From Candidatus Binatus sp. (lineage in GTDB: Bacteria; Desulfobacterota; Binatia; Binatales; Binataceae), in the NCBI RefSeq assembly GCF_036567905.1, contig NZ_DATCTO010000092.1:1-35173 (forward strand): 35,173 bases of DNA, read 5' to 3'. The notes beneath the pieces were generated by a model. That model had not been told where the DNA came from. It was given only the letters and a program-made list of their open reading frames with translations, and made no database searches. Of the stretch, positions 21,929 through 31,294 are shown piece by piece. Position 1 is the stretch's first letter, and every line of letters begins with the position of its first letter. The position numbers were made by a program, and so were the translations under genes.

Positions 21929-22243
21929 CTAATCCTCGGACGGCTGGAACACTATCTCGAGACGATCCATGTAGTTGAGCAACTGGCGGGCAAGCGTCAC
22001 CACTGCGCCGTCGTCGTGCAGCGCGGCGGCTTGCTCGAGCGAGCGGCCCATCTCGGTCATCGTTTCGAATCCGTAGCTGCCGCCTTCGCCCTTGATCCGA
22101 TGCGCGATGCGGCCGATCTCGGCGTAGTCGCGGCGCGCATTGGCGTCGAAAATCGTGATGATATCGGCGCGCTTGTGCGTTAGGAACCCCGGGATCAGGT
22201 CGCTCAGGCTCTCGTCCACTTCCACTATTACTCGGTCTGGCAT
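21929..22243 (-). CDS. HPt phosphotransfer protein (104 aa)
   Basis: Histidine phosphotransfer domain that relays phosphate between receiver domains. The phospho-acceptor is His48 in IAHRIKGEGGSYGF, which matches the HPt motif H-x-x-K-G-x3-x-G. The length of 104 aa is a single four-helix bundle. The ATG at 22243 has an excellent ribosome site (AAGGAGGGAG), and the gene overlaps the end of the hybrid kinase gene by 16 bases, so the two are coupled. The likely partners are the two receivers of that kinase and an output regulator outside this window. Confidence 0.9.
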   Translation of the reverse strand: MPDRVIVEVDESLSDLIPGFLTHKRADIITIFDANARRDYAEIGRIAHRIKGEGGSYGFETMTEMGRSLEQAAALHDDGAVVTLARQLLNYMDRLEIVFQPSED

Positions 22244-25119
22244 GCTCCCTCCTTGAGATCGATGAGGTCTGCCCGCTGGTGGTCCAACGGGTTTGCTTCG
22301 ATCGCGCCGCGAATGACATCGAGCAGCGTCGATTTCTTGATCGGCTTGATCACGTGAGCGTCGCATCCGGCCGCCTTTGTGCGATGCGCCGCTTCTTCCA
22401 GCGCGGATGCCGTAAGGGCCACGATTGGAGTGCGGCGGCGATTGTTCGCCCGCTCCCAGCCGCGAATTCTGGTGGTCGCCTGGTAGCCGTCAACGATCGG
22501 CATCCGGATATCCATCAGCACCAGATCGAACTTCCCGGCGATGAATTTATCGATCGCCTGCTGGCCATCTTCGGCTTCTTCGAGACGGTAGGGCGTTTTT
22601 TTCAGATACGCCCGGATCAACGCGCGGTTATCGGGCGAATCGTCGGCGATAAGGATTTGCAGCGGCCGATCGAGTATTGCCGAAGAGGTTGATATCGGCG
22701 CGATTGCCGGCGAAGCTAAGCTGTCGCCGCGCGGTACGACGGCCACTCCCTCGCACGCTCGCGCGACCACTGCGAACAACTCAGCGCGCCGCACCGGTTT
22801 GACGATATAGTTGTCAACCCCGATCGCACGCAGGCGCCCAACCTTGCTGGTCAGGTCATTGGTGCTGATCATCATCACGATCTGCGGCCGCCCGGGCATA
22901 CCGCCCATAAGATCTTTGGCGACGTCGAATCCGCCCGGCACAGGCATCGTGCTGTCGAGCAGTATGATCTGGAAGCACGATCCCCGCGAGCCGTCGCTAC
23001 CAAGTACGGCCAGCGCCTCCGTTCCCGATGATGCCTGAGTCACGTTCGCCCCTTGCGCTGTGAGCAGTTCCGAGAGAATCGACCGGCTATCGAGGTTGTC
23101 ATCGACCAGCAGAATTCTTACGCCGCCGAACGCCCGTTTCGGCGGCCCCGACGGCGCCGGCTTGGCAGTTGCCGTCCCAAATTGCGCGGTGAATGAAAAC
23201 GCGCTGCCTATTCCAGGTTCGCTCGCTACCTCGACCTTGCCGTGCATCAGCGCGACCAGCCGCGAGACGATCGCCAGCCCGAGTCCGCTGCCGCCGTAGG
23301 TTCGCGTAGTTGAAGAATCGGCCTGGGTGAATGCATTGAACAGCAGGTGGAGCTTGTCGGCTGGAATTCCGATTCCGGTATCGGTCACCGTGAACTTGAG
23401 CCCGCCCGCAGTGGTGGAGTTCCGGTCGGACTCGACCAACACCAGTACCTGTCCGCGCTGCGTGAATTTGATCGCGTTGCCGACCAGGTTGATCAGGATC
23501 TGCCCGAGCCTGAATGGATCGCCGAGCGCGAGCTCCGGGACTTCCGGCGCAAAACGCACCATCAGCTCGAGGCCTCTTTCATGCGCGCGAATCGCCAGCG
23601 TTTCGAGCACCTTCTCGGTCACGTCTTTGGGATCGAATTCGACCGCCTCGAGGCTGATGCGCCCGCTCTCGACCTTGGCGAGGTCAAGGATGCTGTCGAT
23701 CAGTTGTAGCAGCGCGTGGCTGTTGCTGATGACAGTACTCAAATATCTTCGCTGCTCATCGCCGAGTTCCGTTTCCATCAGCAGATCAGCCATCCCGAGA
23801 ATCGAGTTCATCGGGGTGCGAATCTCGTGCGACATGCTCGACAGGAACTCCGACTTGGCCCGCGACGCGGCCAGCGCTGCCTCGCGCGCGCCGACCAGTT
23901 CGCGCTGCGTCATCTTGAGGTCGGATATTACGCGCGAAATAGCCAGGCAGCAGAGCTGTCCGTGCAGCTCCAGATTTACCGCCGAAATGAGCACCGGCCG
24001 TTCGGAACCGTCCTTGCGGCGGATTGCCACCTCAAGGTTGCGGACTTGGTTGGTCCTGACAAGTTGATCGGCGAAGGCAATCATTTCGTCCGGATGGATC
24101 CACATGTTGAGCTCGGAGAAATGATGGCCGATGGTCTCTTCGCGCGAAAATCCGGTCGCCCGGGTGAATTCCCGGTTGACATCGATGTAGGTGCCATCGA
24201 TTCCGCTCAGCGCCATACTGTCGAGGTTGGCATCGAAGAGTTTGCGGAAGGTTTCTTCGCTGTTGCTGAGGGCCTTTACCTGCCGGGATAATTCCTCGCG
24301 CGTCGCCAGCAGCATCGACTCGCTGGCCTGCAGCCGCTCGCGATCGCTTTCCAAGGCGGACGCGGCTTGCGCGCGCAGCTCCATCTCGCGCCTGAGCAAG
24401 CGATGGTTCTCGGCCAGCGCCGCCAACTGCTGGGCCAGTTTTTGGCGATAGCGGGCGAAATGGACCGCGCTCCGTTGGGACAGCAGCGCCGCGCTCACCA
24501 CAATCGTCCAACTGAGCGCGATCCGCGGATTCGGATCCGCGGTTTCCATCGAGTACCCCAGCAACGCCAGCATTCCGCTAACATAGAATACTGCCTGCCA
24601 ACGCGGACTCCATGGAATCAACGCGGCTGAGCCCAGGAAAGACAGCAGAATCGAAGCGACCAGTACGTCGGCGTCGCTATTGATCACTCCAATCCACGCC
24701 GTGATCGCCAGAAACGATGCACAGATTGCCACTGCGATCGCGCGGTCGTTGCGCATCGCACGCGGGGAGAAGGTTGCCATGAGCGCAACCAGACCCAGCA
24801 ACATGCTTGCGTTATGAAGCGGCAGAGTTCGCGCGAAGGTTTGCGGATACTGCACGCTGTCAAGCACCGTGTATCCAATCTGAAATGCTATGATCGCGAA
24901 TGCCGCCGCACGCAGTATCGGCAACAGCGCCGCGGAGTTGTCGCCGCCGCCCATCGCCAGCGTCATCGCTTCGCCAGCACCGCCCGCCGGTTCCAGTTCA
25001 ATACTGTCAATCCTGGCGGGAAATGCGTCACCGGTGGCCGGCGCAGCCGTACCGTTGGCTAAGTGGCGCGGCTCAGCCTTCCCCAAGCTGTCGGCGCGCG
25101 GATCGATCTGATGGTCCAC
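22228..25119 (-). CDS. Hybrid sensor histidine kinase with PAS and two receiver domains
   Basis: Membrane sensor kinase of 963 aa. Order: polar N-terminus (1-60); about six membrane helices (64-215) with no large periplasmic loop, a MASE-like sensor; coiled coil (222-290); PAS (about 290-405); HisKA with His431 (SHEIRTPMNSILG); HATPase with N box (GQILINLVGNAIKF), G1 DTGIG (580-584) and G2 GGSGLGLA (609-616); receiver 1 with Asp722; receiver 2 with Asp870 (LVLMDIRMP), which keeps the usual acidic pair and Lys925. Receiver 1 has LLDSTMP and Lys774, also complete. The GTG start at 25119 is uncertain; Met52 or Met56 are alternatives, and TATTAA at 25123-25128 lies too close to the GTG for a normal leader. 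The HPt gene follows with a 16-bp overlap, giving a His-Asp-His relay. Confidence 0.92.
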   Translation of the reverse strand: MDHQIDPRADSLGKAEPRHLANGTAAPATGDAFPARIDSIELEPAGGAGEAMTLAMGGGDNSAALLPILRAAAFAIIAFQIGYTVLDSVQYPQTFARTLPLHNASMLLGLVALMATFSPRAMRNDRAIAVAICASFLAITAWIGVINSDADVLVASILLSFLGSAALIPWSPRWQAVFYVSGMLALLGYSMETADPNPRIALSWTIVVSAALLSQRSAVHFARYRQKLAQQLAALAENHRLLRREMELRAQAASALESDRERLQASESMLLATREELSRQVKALSNSEETFRKLFDANLDSMALSGIDGTYIDVNREFTRATGFSREETIGHHFSELNMWIHPDEMIAFADQLVRTNQVRNLEVAIRRKDGSERPVLISAVNLELHGQLCCLAISRVISDLKMTQRELVGAREAALAASRAKSEFLSSMSHEIRTPMNSILGMADLLMETELGDEQRRYLSTVISNSHALLQLIDSILDLAKVESGRISLEAVEFDPKDVTEKVLETLAIRAHERGLELMVRFAPEVPELALGDPFRLGQILINLVGNAIKFTQRGQVLVLVESDRNSTTAGGLKFTVTDTGIGIPADKLHLLFNAFTQADSSTTRTYGGSGLGLAIVSRLVALMHGKVEVASEPGIGSAFSFTAQFGTATAKPAPSGPPKRAFGGVRILLVDDNLDSRSILSELLTAQGANVTQASSGTEALAVLGSDGSRGSCFQIILLDSTMPVPGGFDVAKDLMGGMPGRPQIVMMISTNDLTSKVGRLRAIGVDNYIVKPVRRAELFAVVARACEGVAVVPRGDSLASPAIAPISTSSAILDRPLQILIADDSPDNRALIRAYLKKTPYRLEEAEDGQQAIDKFIAGKFDLVLMDIRMPIVDGYQATTRIRGWERANNRRRTPIVALTASALEEAAHRTKAAGCDAHVIKPIKKSTLLDVIRGAIEANPLDHQRADLIDLKEGACQTE
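22245..22254 (-). promoter_or_regulatory. Ribosome binding site that sets the HPt start
   Basis: AAGGAGGGAG ending two bases before the ATG at 22243; its GGAG core lies six to ten bases from the start. It fixes the short form against an open frame that reaches back to 22366 inside the kinase gene. Confidence 0.7.
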
Positions 25120-25122
25120 ACG

Positions 25123-25128
25123 TTAATA
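25123..25128 (-). promoter_or_regulatory. Possible extended -10 for the kinase operon
   Basis: TGC-TATTAA on the minus strand resembles an extended -10 box. No matching -35 is seen. Only three bases separate it from the GTG at 25119, so if it is real, translation would start at that GTG without a leader or further inside the gene. Confidence 0.3.
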
Positions 25129-25358
25129 GCAAGTCCAATGCCTCCGCGGAGCGCGGCAACGAGTTGCTATCGCAGCCTGAGGTTGGTTTCGGTCGCCGAA
25201 TTTTGTCGCAGTCGCGGCGGGTGTCCCAAAATGCGTTGCTCGCGACCCATCCGGCAACAGGCGGTCAGCGCCGTCTCAAAAAACATGACTGGGAGTGTTG
25301 CTGAAGCGGGGGTGCGCAGGTCGTGAGTCTGCCGATGTTTTTCCCGACGACGGAAAGC

Positions 25359-26891
25359 TCAAGGAAAATAGGTGCTGGCAACCTTGCCGCCGATGGGCGC
25401 CTCGATAGGCAAGGCGGCTCGTGCGAAAAGTGCCGCGGTCTCATCGCGATAGAGCAAATGCCAGCGTCGGTCCTTGCTGACGACTTGATAACCGTTGGTG
25501 TGCGGGCCGATGAGCACGAAGTCGTGAGGAAACGCGTCGAGCACGCCATCCGCGCCCTCCATTGCGTAGAAAAAGATTGCATATTGGCGGATCAGCCGGT
25601 CCGGATAGACCAGCTCGCAGCGTCCGTCGATAAAGACCCGGCTGTCATTACCCATGTGCCAGGCCAGGTACGCGCCCCATTCGTACTGGTTAAGGATGTT
25701 GCCGTGAAGGCGATTGCGTTCCATGAATGCGACCGCACCGGCAGGCACGGGCTTCCAGGTCTTGAGCCGATTGGAAAAAGTTCCGCCCACCAGCGCGAGC
25801 AAGAGCGCCGAAATCGCCAGTAGCGCCGGCGCCGGTTCGTTACTGAACGTCGTCGGCGGCGGGTCAACATATCCGAGCTTGATTGCTGGTGCGGGTTCCA
25901 ATGCCAAAGCGCCGTGGCGCGCCAGCGGAATCGCGAGCGCGATCACCGCCAGCGCTACGTTGCGCGCGGCATAGAAGGCGGCGCCGATGAAGGTAGTCGC
26001 GACCGCGATTAAGGCCGCGTCCCCCAGTTCGGGAGCCACCGCAACTGCCGCGATAAACCCGGCAAACAGCAAGATCGGGGCAGCATACTGAAGCAGCTCG
26101 GGCTTGGATTCGCGCCACATGAATAGCAGGGTGTCCGGCAACGGCACCCAGTCATTGACCACCTGCCGAATCAGCGGATCGGAGATCGAATGAGCTACGC
26201 CCGTCCACAAGCCCACTGCGAACGGATTGAGAATCGTGGCGCCCGCGCATCCGAGCGTGACCAATCCCAGCCGGCGCGCCGAGGTCTTGCGGTCTGCGTC
26301 GCCAAGGCCCTGGATGAACAAAACCGCAACCGCAATGATCATCGCGCCAAGTCCTATCGTGTAGCCGCCGTGAAGATTGGCCCACAGCGCGAACATCGGA
26401 ATCAGCGGCCACAGCATTGCCCCGCCTCGATAAACCTCGATCGCGACTATCGTCATCACCACGCTCAGCATCATGAAGCTGAAGAGCTGAGGCCGAAATT
26501 GCATCTGAGTCGCCAGCGCAACGGCGACAAGTATCAGGCTCATCCTTTGGATCCGGCTCGACGCGCCGGTGGCGGAAATCCCGATCGCCAATGCCAGTAT
26601 CGTGATGCTCGCGCAGAGCAGTTTCAGGAGCTTGAGGCCGAATACGCCCAGATGCGCGTAACTGAAGGCCAGCGCCACCTGCGCCAGCCATTCGTGATTG
26701 CGCCAAGGCATTCCCGCCGCGCTGTAGGAGTAGGTATCGAAGCGCGGAATATGGCCGGTGCTGAGGATCGTCTGACCGGTCAGAATGTGGATCCACAGGT
26801 CTGGATCGGCGAAGTTGTCAGCCGTCGCGAGCGCGATCGAAAGCACCATGGTCCATCGCGACGCCGCCCGCCAGGTCAACCTCGCCGACAT
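25359..26891 (-). CDS. Polytopic membrane protein, GT-C-like (510 aa)
   Basis: Large membrane protein with about 10-12 hydrophobic helices. Near the N-terminus are DPDLWIHILTGQTIL, GHIPRFDTYSY and PWRNHEWLAQ; this Asp-rich first loop followed by HEWLA is typical of a widespread family of membrane proteins that I link loosely to GT-C glycosyltransferases, which use lipid-linked sugars. The C-terminal 130 residues form a soluble domain (YEWGAYLAWHMGNDSRVFIDGR). Activity is not proven for this family. The start at 26891 is one of several (the frame is open to 26975). It is the last gene of a leftward run after an alpha/beta hydrolase; a 100-bp gap precedes it. Confidence 0.65.
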   Translation of the reverse strand: MSARLTWRAASRWTMVLSIALATADNFADPDLWIHILTGQTILSTGHIPRFDTYSYSAAGMPWRNHEWLAQVALAFSYAHLGVFGLKLLKLLCASITILALAIGISATGASSRIQRMSLILVAVALATQMQFRPQLFSFMMLSVVMTIVAIEVYRGGAMLWPLIPMFALWANLHGGYTIGLGAMIIAVAVLFIQGLGDADRKTSARRLGLVTLGCAGATILNPFAVGLWTGVAHSISDPLIRQVVNDWVPLPDTLLFMWRESKPELLQYAAPILLFAGFIAAVAVAPELGDAALIAVATTFIGAAFYAARNVALAVIALAIPLARHGALALEPAPAIKLGYVDPPPTTFSNEPAPALLAISALLLALVGGTFSNRLKTWKPVPAGAVAFMERNRLHGNILNQYEWGAYLAWHMGNDSRVFIDGRCELVYPDRLIRQYAIFFYAMEGADGVLDAFPHDFVLIGPHTNGYQVVSKDRRWHLLYRDETAALFARAALPIEAPIGGKVASTYFP

Positions 26892-26991
26892 GATATGAGC
26901 GCCCCGATCATGGGCGGCATGAGCGCCCAACGACATCGATTGCCGGGAAGTTGATCGCACCCACCACTCGCTCACAGCGAGGGCGCCTGCA

Positions 26992-27723
26992 TCAAACGCC
27001 GCTCGCCAGCTCGTGCAGCGCCCGCGCGCATTCCACCGGATGCGTGAACATCACCTCATGTCCGCTCTTGACGAACTTGAGCGTTGGATTCCTGAGCCGG
27101 CTCGAAAAGTAGGGATGCCAGTTGGGTGCGCCCGCGACCGGCGTCTGGTCGTCTTCGCAAACGATATAGCTGCTGGGAATTCCGGTGGCGAAGTAGGGCG
27201 TCATCGCCACCGGCGCGAGCAGGGGCGCCAGCGGCTGCGGACCCAGCGCCGAGATCACGTATTCCCGAAGTGCAGGCGCCATGTCGTTGGTCAGCCCGTC
27301 GAGAAATTTCTTGCCCATCATCTCGATTGTATTCGATCGCTCCGGCAACGAATCGAGCACCGCCGCGAACGGCGACGTCGCCGGATCCACGCTCGGCTGC
27401 CCGTCGAGCGCCACCATCGCGGTGACCCACACCACGCGCTTGATCCGCGACGGAATTTTCGCCGCGACGCCGGAGATCGTGATCCCGCCGAGACTGTGTC
27501 CCGCGAGCACCACGTTTTTCAGATCGTGCCGCTGGATAAACTCCGCGACGCTGTTGACGTAGCTGTCGAGCGTCACCTTCGTGCGATCGGTGCGGTTCAT
27601 GCCATGCCCCGGGAGATCGACCGCGTAGGCTCTGTCGCCCAACCGCTCGAGTTGATTGATCACCGCGGCCCAGCACCATGCGCCATGCCACGCGCCATGC
27701 ACCAGTACAAACGTTTCAGCCAT
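26992..27723 (-). CDS. Alpha/beta hydrolase, esterase or hydroxynitrile-lyase-like (243 aa)
   Basis: Single-domain alpha/beta hydrolase without a signal peptide, so cytoplasmic. It starts FVLVHGAWHGAWCW, with the oxyanion HG (9-10); nucleophile Ser77 in GHSLGG; acid Asp191 or Asp192 (VCEDDQTPV); and His222 in SGHEVMFTHPVE, a C-terminal motif shared with the plant methylesterase/hydroxynitrile lyase group and its many bacterial relatives. The length fits that group. Substrate unknown. The ATG at 27723 has a good ribosome site (GAGGAAG). It follows the ABC adaptor gene by 41 bp and may be co-transcribed with the exporter. Confidence 0.85.
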   Translation of the reverse strand: MAETFVLVHGAWHGAWCWAAVINQLERLGDRAYAVDLPGHGMNRTDRTKVTLDSYVNSVAEFIQRHDLKNVVLAGHSLGGITISGVAAKIPSRIKRVVWVTAMVALDGQPSVDPATSPFAAVLDSLPERSNTIEMMGKKFLDGLTNDMAPALREYVISALGPQPLAPLLAPVAMTPYFATGIPSSYIVCEDDQTPVAGAPNWHPYFSSRLRNPTLKFVKSGHEVMFTHPVECARALHELASGV

Positions 27724-27764
27724 CTTTCTTCCTCTCTTTTTCCGACTCGTGGGCGGGCCGCTGC

Positions 27765-28979
27765 CTACGCCGCCACCGGCGTGACGGCCTGTCCCTCCTT
27801 GAGCGTCGCCGGCGGCACCACTATCACCATCTCGCCGCCGCTGAGTCCCTGCCTGACCTCGACGCCTTCCTGGAAGTCGCGCCCGAGCACGACCGGGATC
27901 AGATGCGCTGTGTCGCCGCGCACGACCCAGACCGAACGGGCGCTGCGCTCAGTGACGATCGCCTTCTTCGGCACTAGCACCATCGGCGCCGCCGCGGTCT
28001 GCGTCATGATCGATTGGAAGGTAACCTTGGCGCTCATTTCCGGCTTGATGATCTTCAAATCGGGCTGAAGGATTCTGACTTCGACTTTCACGGTGCCTTT
28101 CTGGCGGTCGGCCTCCGGATAAATCTTCACGACCTGCGCGGGAAACGGATCGTCGGGGTACGCGTCCGGGATCACCGTCGCGGGCGTTCCCATCTTCACC
28201 TTGGCGATATCGCTTTCGTTGATATCGACTTCGCAGCGCAGATCGCTCAAGTCCGCAAGCTGCGCGATATCGGTGGCGCCGCCGCCGGCCTGGATTTCTC
28301 CGCCGTAGTTAATCGTGTCGCCGAGTTCGCGATACTTCTGCAGCACCACGCCGTTGATTGGCGAGGTGATCACCGTCTGGCTGACGTTGAACTTTGCGAA
28401 ATCGATCGCGCCATCGGCTCTTTTGAGCTCCGCCTGCGCCACCGCGAGCTGATTCTCCGCGTCCTCGAGCGAGTCCTTCGATTGCACACCTTGCCGGTAG
28501 AGTTCCCGCAGGCGCTGCGCGCGCGACTTCTTCAGCACGAGGTTGGCCGCCGCCAGGTCGCGATCCGCGTAGGCCTGCTTCAGTTGCGCCTGGTAGTCGC
28601 GATCGTCGATCCGCGCCAGCAGGTCGCCGACCTTGACGCGCTGCCCTTCCTCGATCGGCTCGGCGACAATCTGGCCGAGAATCTTGGTGCCGATCACGAT
28701 GTACTTGTGCTTGGTGATGATATAGCCGCTGCCGGTCAGCACGGTGCCGGCCTGTCCCGCCTGTTTCACCGTGACGATCGCGGTTTGCACTTCGGGCGGA
28801 CGGCCAATCGTCCGCTGATAGACGGCGTATCCCGCCGCGCCGGCCACCGCGACAATCGCGAGCACGATCGCGGCCGGGACGATTCTGCCCGGCTTCTTCG
28901 GCTCGGCCGCGCGCGCAATCCGCAGCGACTCGAGCTCGCGGATATTGGGCCCCCGGGGTGATTCGGTGGACAAGGTCAA
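27765..28979 (-). CDS. ABC exporter periplasmic adaptor (HlyD/MacA-like)
   Basis: Membrane fusion protein of 404 aa that links an inner-membrane exporter to the outer membrane. Cytoplasmic N-terminus with a helix at about 33-54, lipoyl-like half (GQIVAEPIEEGQRVKVGDLLARID), long helical hairpin (about 125-200) with KSRAQRLRELYRQGVQSKDSLEDAENQLAVA, second lipoyl half (TVITSPINGVVLQKY), then beta-barrel and membrane-proximal domains. The start is a TTG at 28979 that overlaps the stop of the upstream permease (TTGA), and no ATG is available near it. The last of four exporter genes in order ATPase, permease, permease, adaptor. Confidence 0.88.
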   Translation of the reverse strand: MTLSTESPRGPNIRELESLRIARAAEPKKPGRIVPAAIVLAIVAVAGAAGYAVYQRTIGRPPEVQTAIVTVKQAGQAGTVLTGSGYIITKHKYIVIGTKILGQIVAEPIEEGQRVKVGDLLARIDDRDYQAQLKQAYADRDLAAANLVLKKSRAQRLRELYRQGVQSKDSLEDAENQLAVAQAELKRADGAIDFAKFNVSQTVITSPINGVVLQKYRELGDTINYGGEIQAGGGATDIAQLADLSDLRCEVDINESDIAKVKMGTPATVIPDAYPDDPFPAQVVKIYPEADRQKGTVKVEVRILQPDLKIIKPEMSAKVTFQSIMTQTAAAPMVLVPKKAIVTERSARSVWVVRGDTAHLIPVVLGRDFQEGVEVRQGLSGGEMVIVVPPATLKEGQAVTPVAA

Positions 28980-30139
28980 ACGCTCCTGAGCGCATCGACG
29001 ATCGACATTCTCATCGCCTGTCGCGCCGGCAGCCAGCCCCCGACCATGCCCATCACGGCGGCGAAGATCAGCGCCTCGATCACTATTGCAAAAGTGACGT
29101 GGAAGCTGAACGCCAGGGTCGAGAAGGTGACAAAGTTGCCGAAGGTCGAAGTCAACCCGTCTATCGGCATCGCCAGCACGATTCCAATCGCGCCCGCCGT
29201 CACCGCCAGCACCAGCGACTCGAGCAGGAACGACGTCATCACCGCGATTGGCGCGAAGCCGAGCGCGCGCAGCGTGCCGATTTCAGTGGTCCGCGACGAG
29301 ACCGCCGCGTACATCGTGTTCATCGCGCCAAAGATTGCGCCGACCGCCATGATTACCGCGACGATCATACCGAGCACCCGCATCTGGTTGGCGACCACCG
29401 CCTGGTCCTTGTAGTAGTCCGCCTCGGTCTGGGCCTGCAGATTGATTCGCGGATCATCCGCCACCCGCCGAATCAGCGCATCGGTGTCCGCGCCGGGCGC
29501 AAGTTTGAGGCGCACGTCGGCGTAATACGCGCCGCGCTGCGCATCGTCCTGCACATTATGGATATCGCCCCACACCTCCGATTCGAACGAGCCGCCCGCG
29601 TCCGTCATTATCCCGACCACCTTCCAGTTGCCGCGCCCGAAGCGAAGCGTCGAGCCGAGCGTCATGTTCGCGTAATGCCCCATCAGGCCCTTGCCGACGA
29701 TCACTTCGTTGACCGATGGATTGAACATCCGGCCTTCGACGATCTTCACCTTGGGATGGACCTTGAGCGCGATCGGCAGAACTCCGCGCACCACGATATT
29801 GTCGCGTCCGCCGCCGATGCGTTCCATCAGCGCCTGCACCGGCAGCTCCGGCGACGCGTCAACCTCGCCGTCGGGCTCGCGTCGGATCTGCGGCAGGAAC
29901 TTCATCGCGTCGAACTGATCGAGCTGGATGGCGGAATAGGTCTCGGTGGTCGCGCCTTTGCGCAGCACGATTACGTTGTCCGGGTCGCCGGTGTCGGAAA
30001 TCGCCGAGTTGAGTCCCGCCACCAGCGCCATCACGATCACGAACACCGCCACCACCAGCGCAATTCCGCCGCCCGTCATCGCGGTCGAGACGCGCCGCAC
30101 CAGCAGCGAACGCACGTTGTACTTCAGCGGTATAGCCAT
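28976..30139 (-). CDS. ABC transporter permease, FtsX/MacB-like (second permease)
   Basis: Permease of 387 aa with the MacB arrangement: an N-terminal helix (about 22-45), a large periplasmic domain (about 46-255), then three C-terminal helices of the FtsX domain (about 260-285, 310-335 and 350-375), ending LPARQAMRMSIVDALRSV, the usual FtsX end. Extracytoplasmic region begins NSAISDTGDPDNVIVLRKG. The ATG at 30139 is one base after the TGA of the first permease; a TTG three codons earlier is less likely. The two permeases share only the general architecture and could form a heterodimer. Confidence 0.88.
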   Translation of the reverse strand: MAIPLKYNVRSLLVRRVSTAMTGGGIALVVAVFVIVMALVAGLNSAISDTGDPDNVIVLRKGATTETYSAIQLDQFDAMKFLPQIRREPDGEVDASPELPVQALMERIGGGRDNIVVRGVLPIALKVHPKVKIVEGRMFNPSVNEVIVGKGLMGHYANMTLGSTLRFGRGNWKVVGIMTDAGGSFESEVWGDIHNVQDDAQRGAYYADVRLKLAPGADTDALIRRVADDPRINLQAQTEADYYKDQAVVANQMRVLGMIVAVIMAVGAIFGAMNTMYAAVSSRTTEIGTLRALGFAPIAVMTSFLLESLVLAVTAGAIGIVLAMPIDGLTSTFGNFVTFSTLAFSFHVTFAIVIEALIFAAVMGMVGGWLPARQAMRMSIVDALRSV

Positions 30140-30140
30140 C

Positions 30141-31280
30141 TCAGGCAACCGTCCTCAGCGCGTCAACGATATTGCGCCGCGCCGCCGAGCTGGCAGGCGC
30201 CATCGCGCTGAACAGCCCGATCAATACGGCCACGACCAGGGTCTCGGCCGCAATCGCCGGCTGCATGTGGATCGAGCCGAGCGGGCCCGCCGCATTGCCG
30301 ACCGAAAACAGTTTCAGCACGATATACGCTGAGCCGCATCCGATAATCCCGCCGGCCAGGCCGATCAGGACCGACTCGGCCAGCAGCATCGACAGAATCG
30401 TGCGCGCGGGAAATCCGATCGAGCGCATCACTGCAATCTCGCCGCGCCGCTCGCGAATCGACATCGCCGCCGTGTTGGCCGCCACCAGTCCTATCATCAG
30501 CACCACGATAAATCCCAGCAACTCCGCCATCCTGAAAAACGTGCGGTACTGGTCCATGAAGCTGCCGATAAACGACGCCTCCGACTCCGACAACGTCTCC
30601 GCCGACGAGTTGGCAAAGCCTTCATCGATCGCCGCTATTACCTGCGGCACATTCTCAGGCTTATCGATCTTGACCCAGATGTTATCGACCATGCCGGGAC
30701 GCCCGGCCGCCTCTTCGAGGTAGTCGCGCCGAAAGAGCAGAAAATTTGGGGGCGCCTTGCCGCTAAACGTGCCCACAATAATCAGCGTCACGTTGAACGG
30801 GTAGAGCGTCCCGCGCAGCTGGATCTGCTGTCCGAGGTGCAGATGGAAGCGCTTCATCGTATCGCCCCCGACCAGGCACGCGGTGCGGATCTTCTTGAAC
30901 TGCTCGAACTGCTCCTGGCTGATTCCGTAGTCGGGCCACATCAGATCGACCTGCTCGGGATCGACCGCCAGGTTCGGAAACTCATCGTAAACTTCATGGT
31001 ACACGCCGCCGAACCAGCTCTCCGCCACCACCACCTCGACATGCGGGACGCTCATGATGCGCTGCTTGTAGGCCTCCGGAATCGGGTAGGCCAGCCCCGC
31101 CTTGTTGTGCGTCGCGATGCGGGTGGACGACGCCGTGTCGCTGAGGATCTGGTTGGCCGCGGTCGGGACGCTGACCAGCGCCGAGAAGATAAACAGCGAG
31201 ACCGCGATCGACAGCACGGTCAGAATAGTGCGGCGCTTGCTGCGCACCAGATTTTTTAACACCAGCGCCGTGTACTTCAC
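30141..31280 (-). CDS. ABC transporter permease, FtsX/MacB-like (first permease)
   Basis: Permease of 379 aa with helix (about 18-38), periplasmic domain (about 40-255) and FtsX domain helices (about 262-285, 305-335 and 345-365), ending ASSAARRNIVDALRTVA. The stretch ANTAAMSIRERRGEIAVMRSIGF is the classic FtsX signature around the coupling helix. The start is a GTG at 31280 with AGAGGCGTGAG upstream as ribosome site; ATPase stop is 14 bp away. The protein is a different sequence from the second permease, so the transporter is probably heterodimeric. Confidence 0.88.
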   Translation of the reverse strand: MKYTALVLKNLVRSKRRTILTVLSIAVSLFIFSALVSVPTAANQILSDTASSTRIATHNKAGLAYPIPEAYKQRIMSVPHVEVVVAESWFGGVYHEVYDEFPNLAVDPEQVDLMWPDYGISQEQFEQFKKIRTACLVGGDTMKRFHLHLGQQIQLRGTLYPFNVTLIIVGTFSGKAPPNFLLFRRDYLEEAAGRPGMVDNIWVKIDKPENVPQVIAAIDEGFANSSAETLSESEASFIGSFMDQYRTFFRMAELLGFIVVLMIGLVAANTAAMSIRERRGEIAVMRSIGFPARTILSMLLAESVLIGLAGGIIGCGSAYIVLKLFSVGNAAGPLGSIHMQPAIAAETLVVAVLIGLFSAMAPASSAARRNIVDALRTVA

Positions 31281-31294
31281 GCTAACTCACGCCT

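Noticed and set aside
25120..25358. 239-bp gap between kinase and GT-C-like genes
   Set aside because: Checked for small genes and RNA structure; no supported feature other than a possible -10 next to the kinase start.
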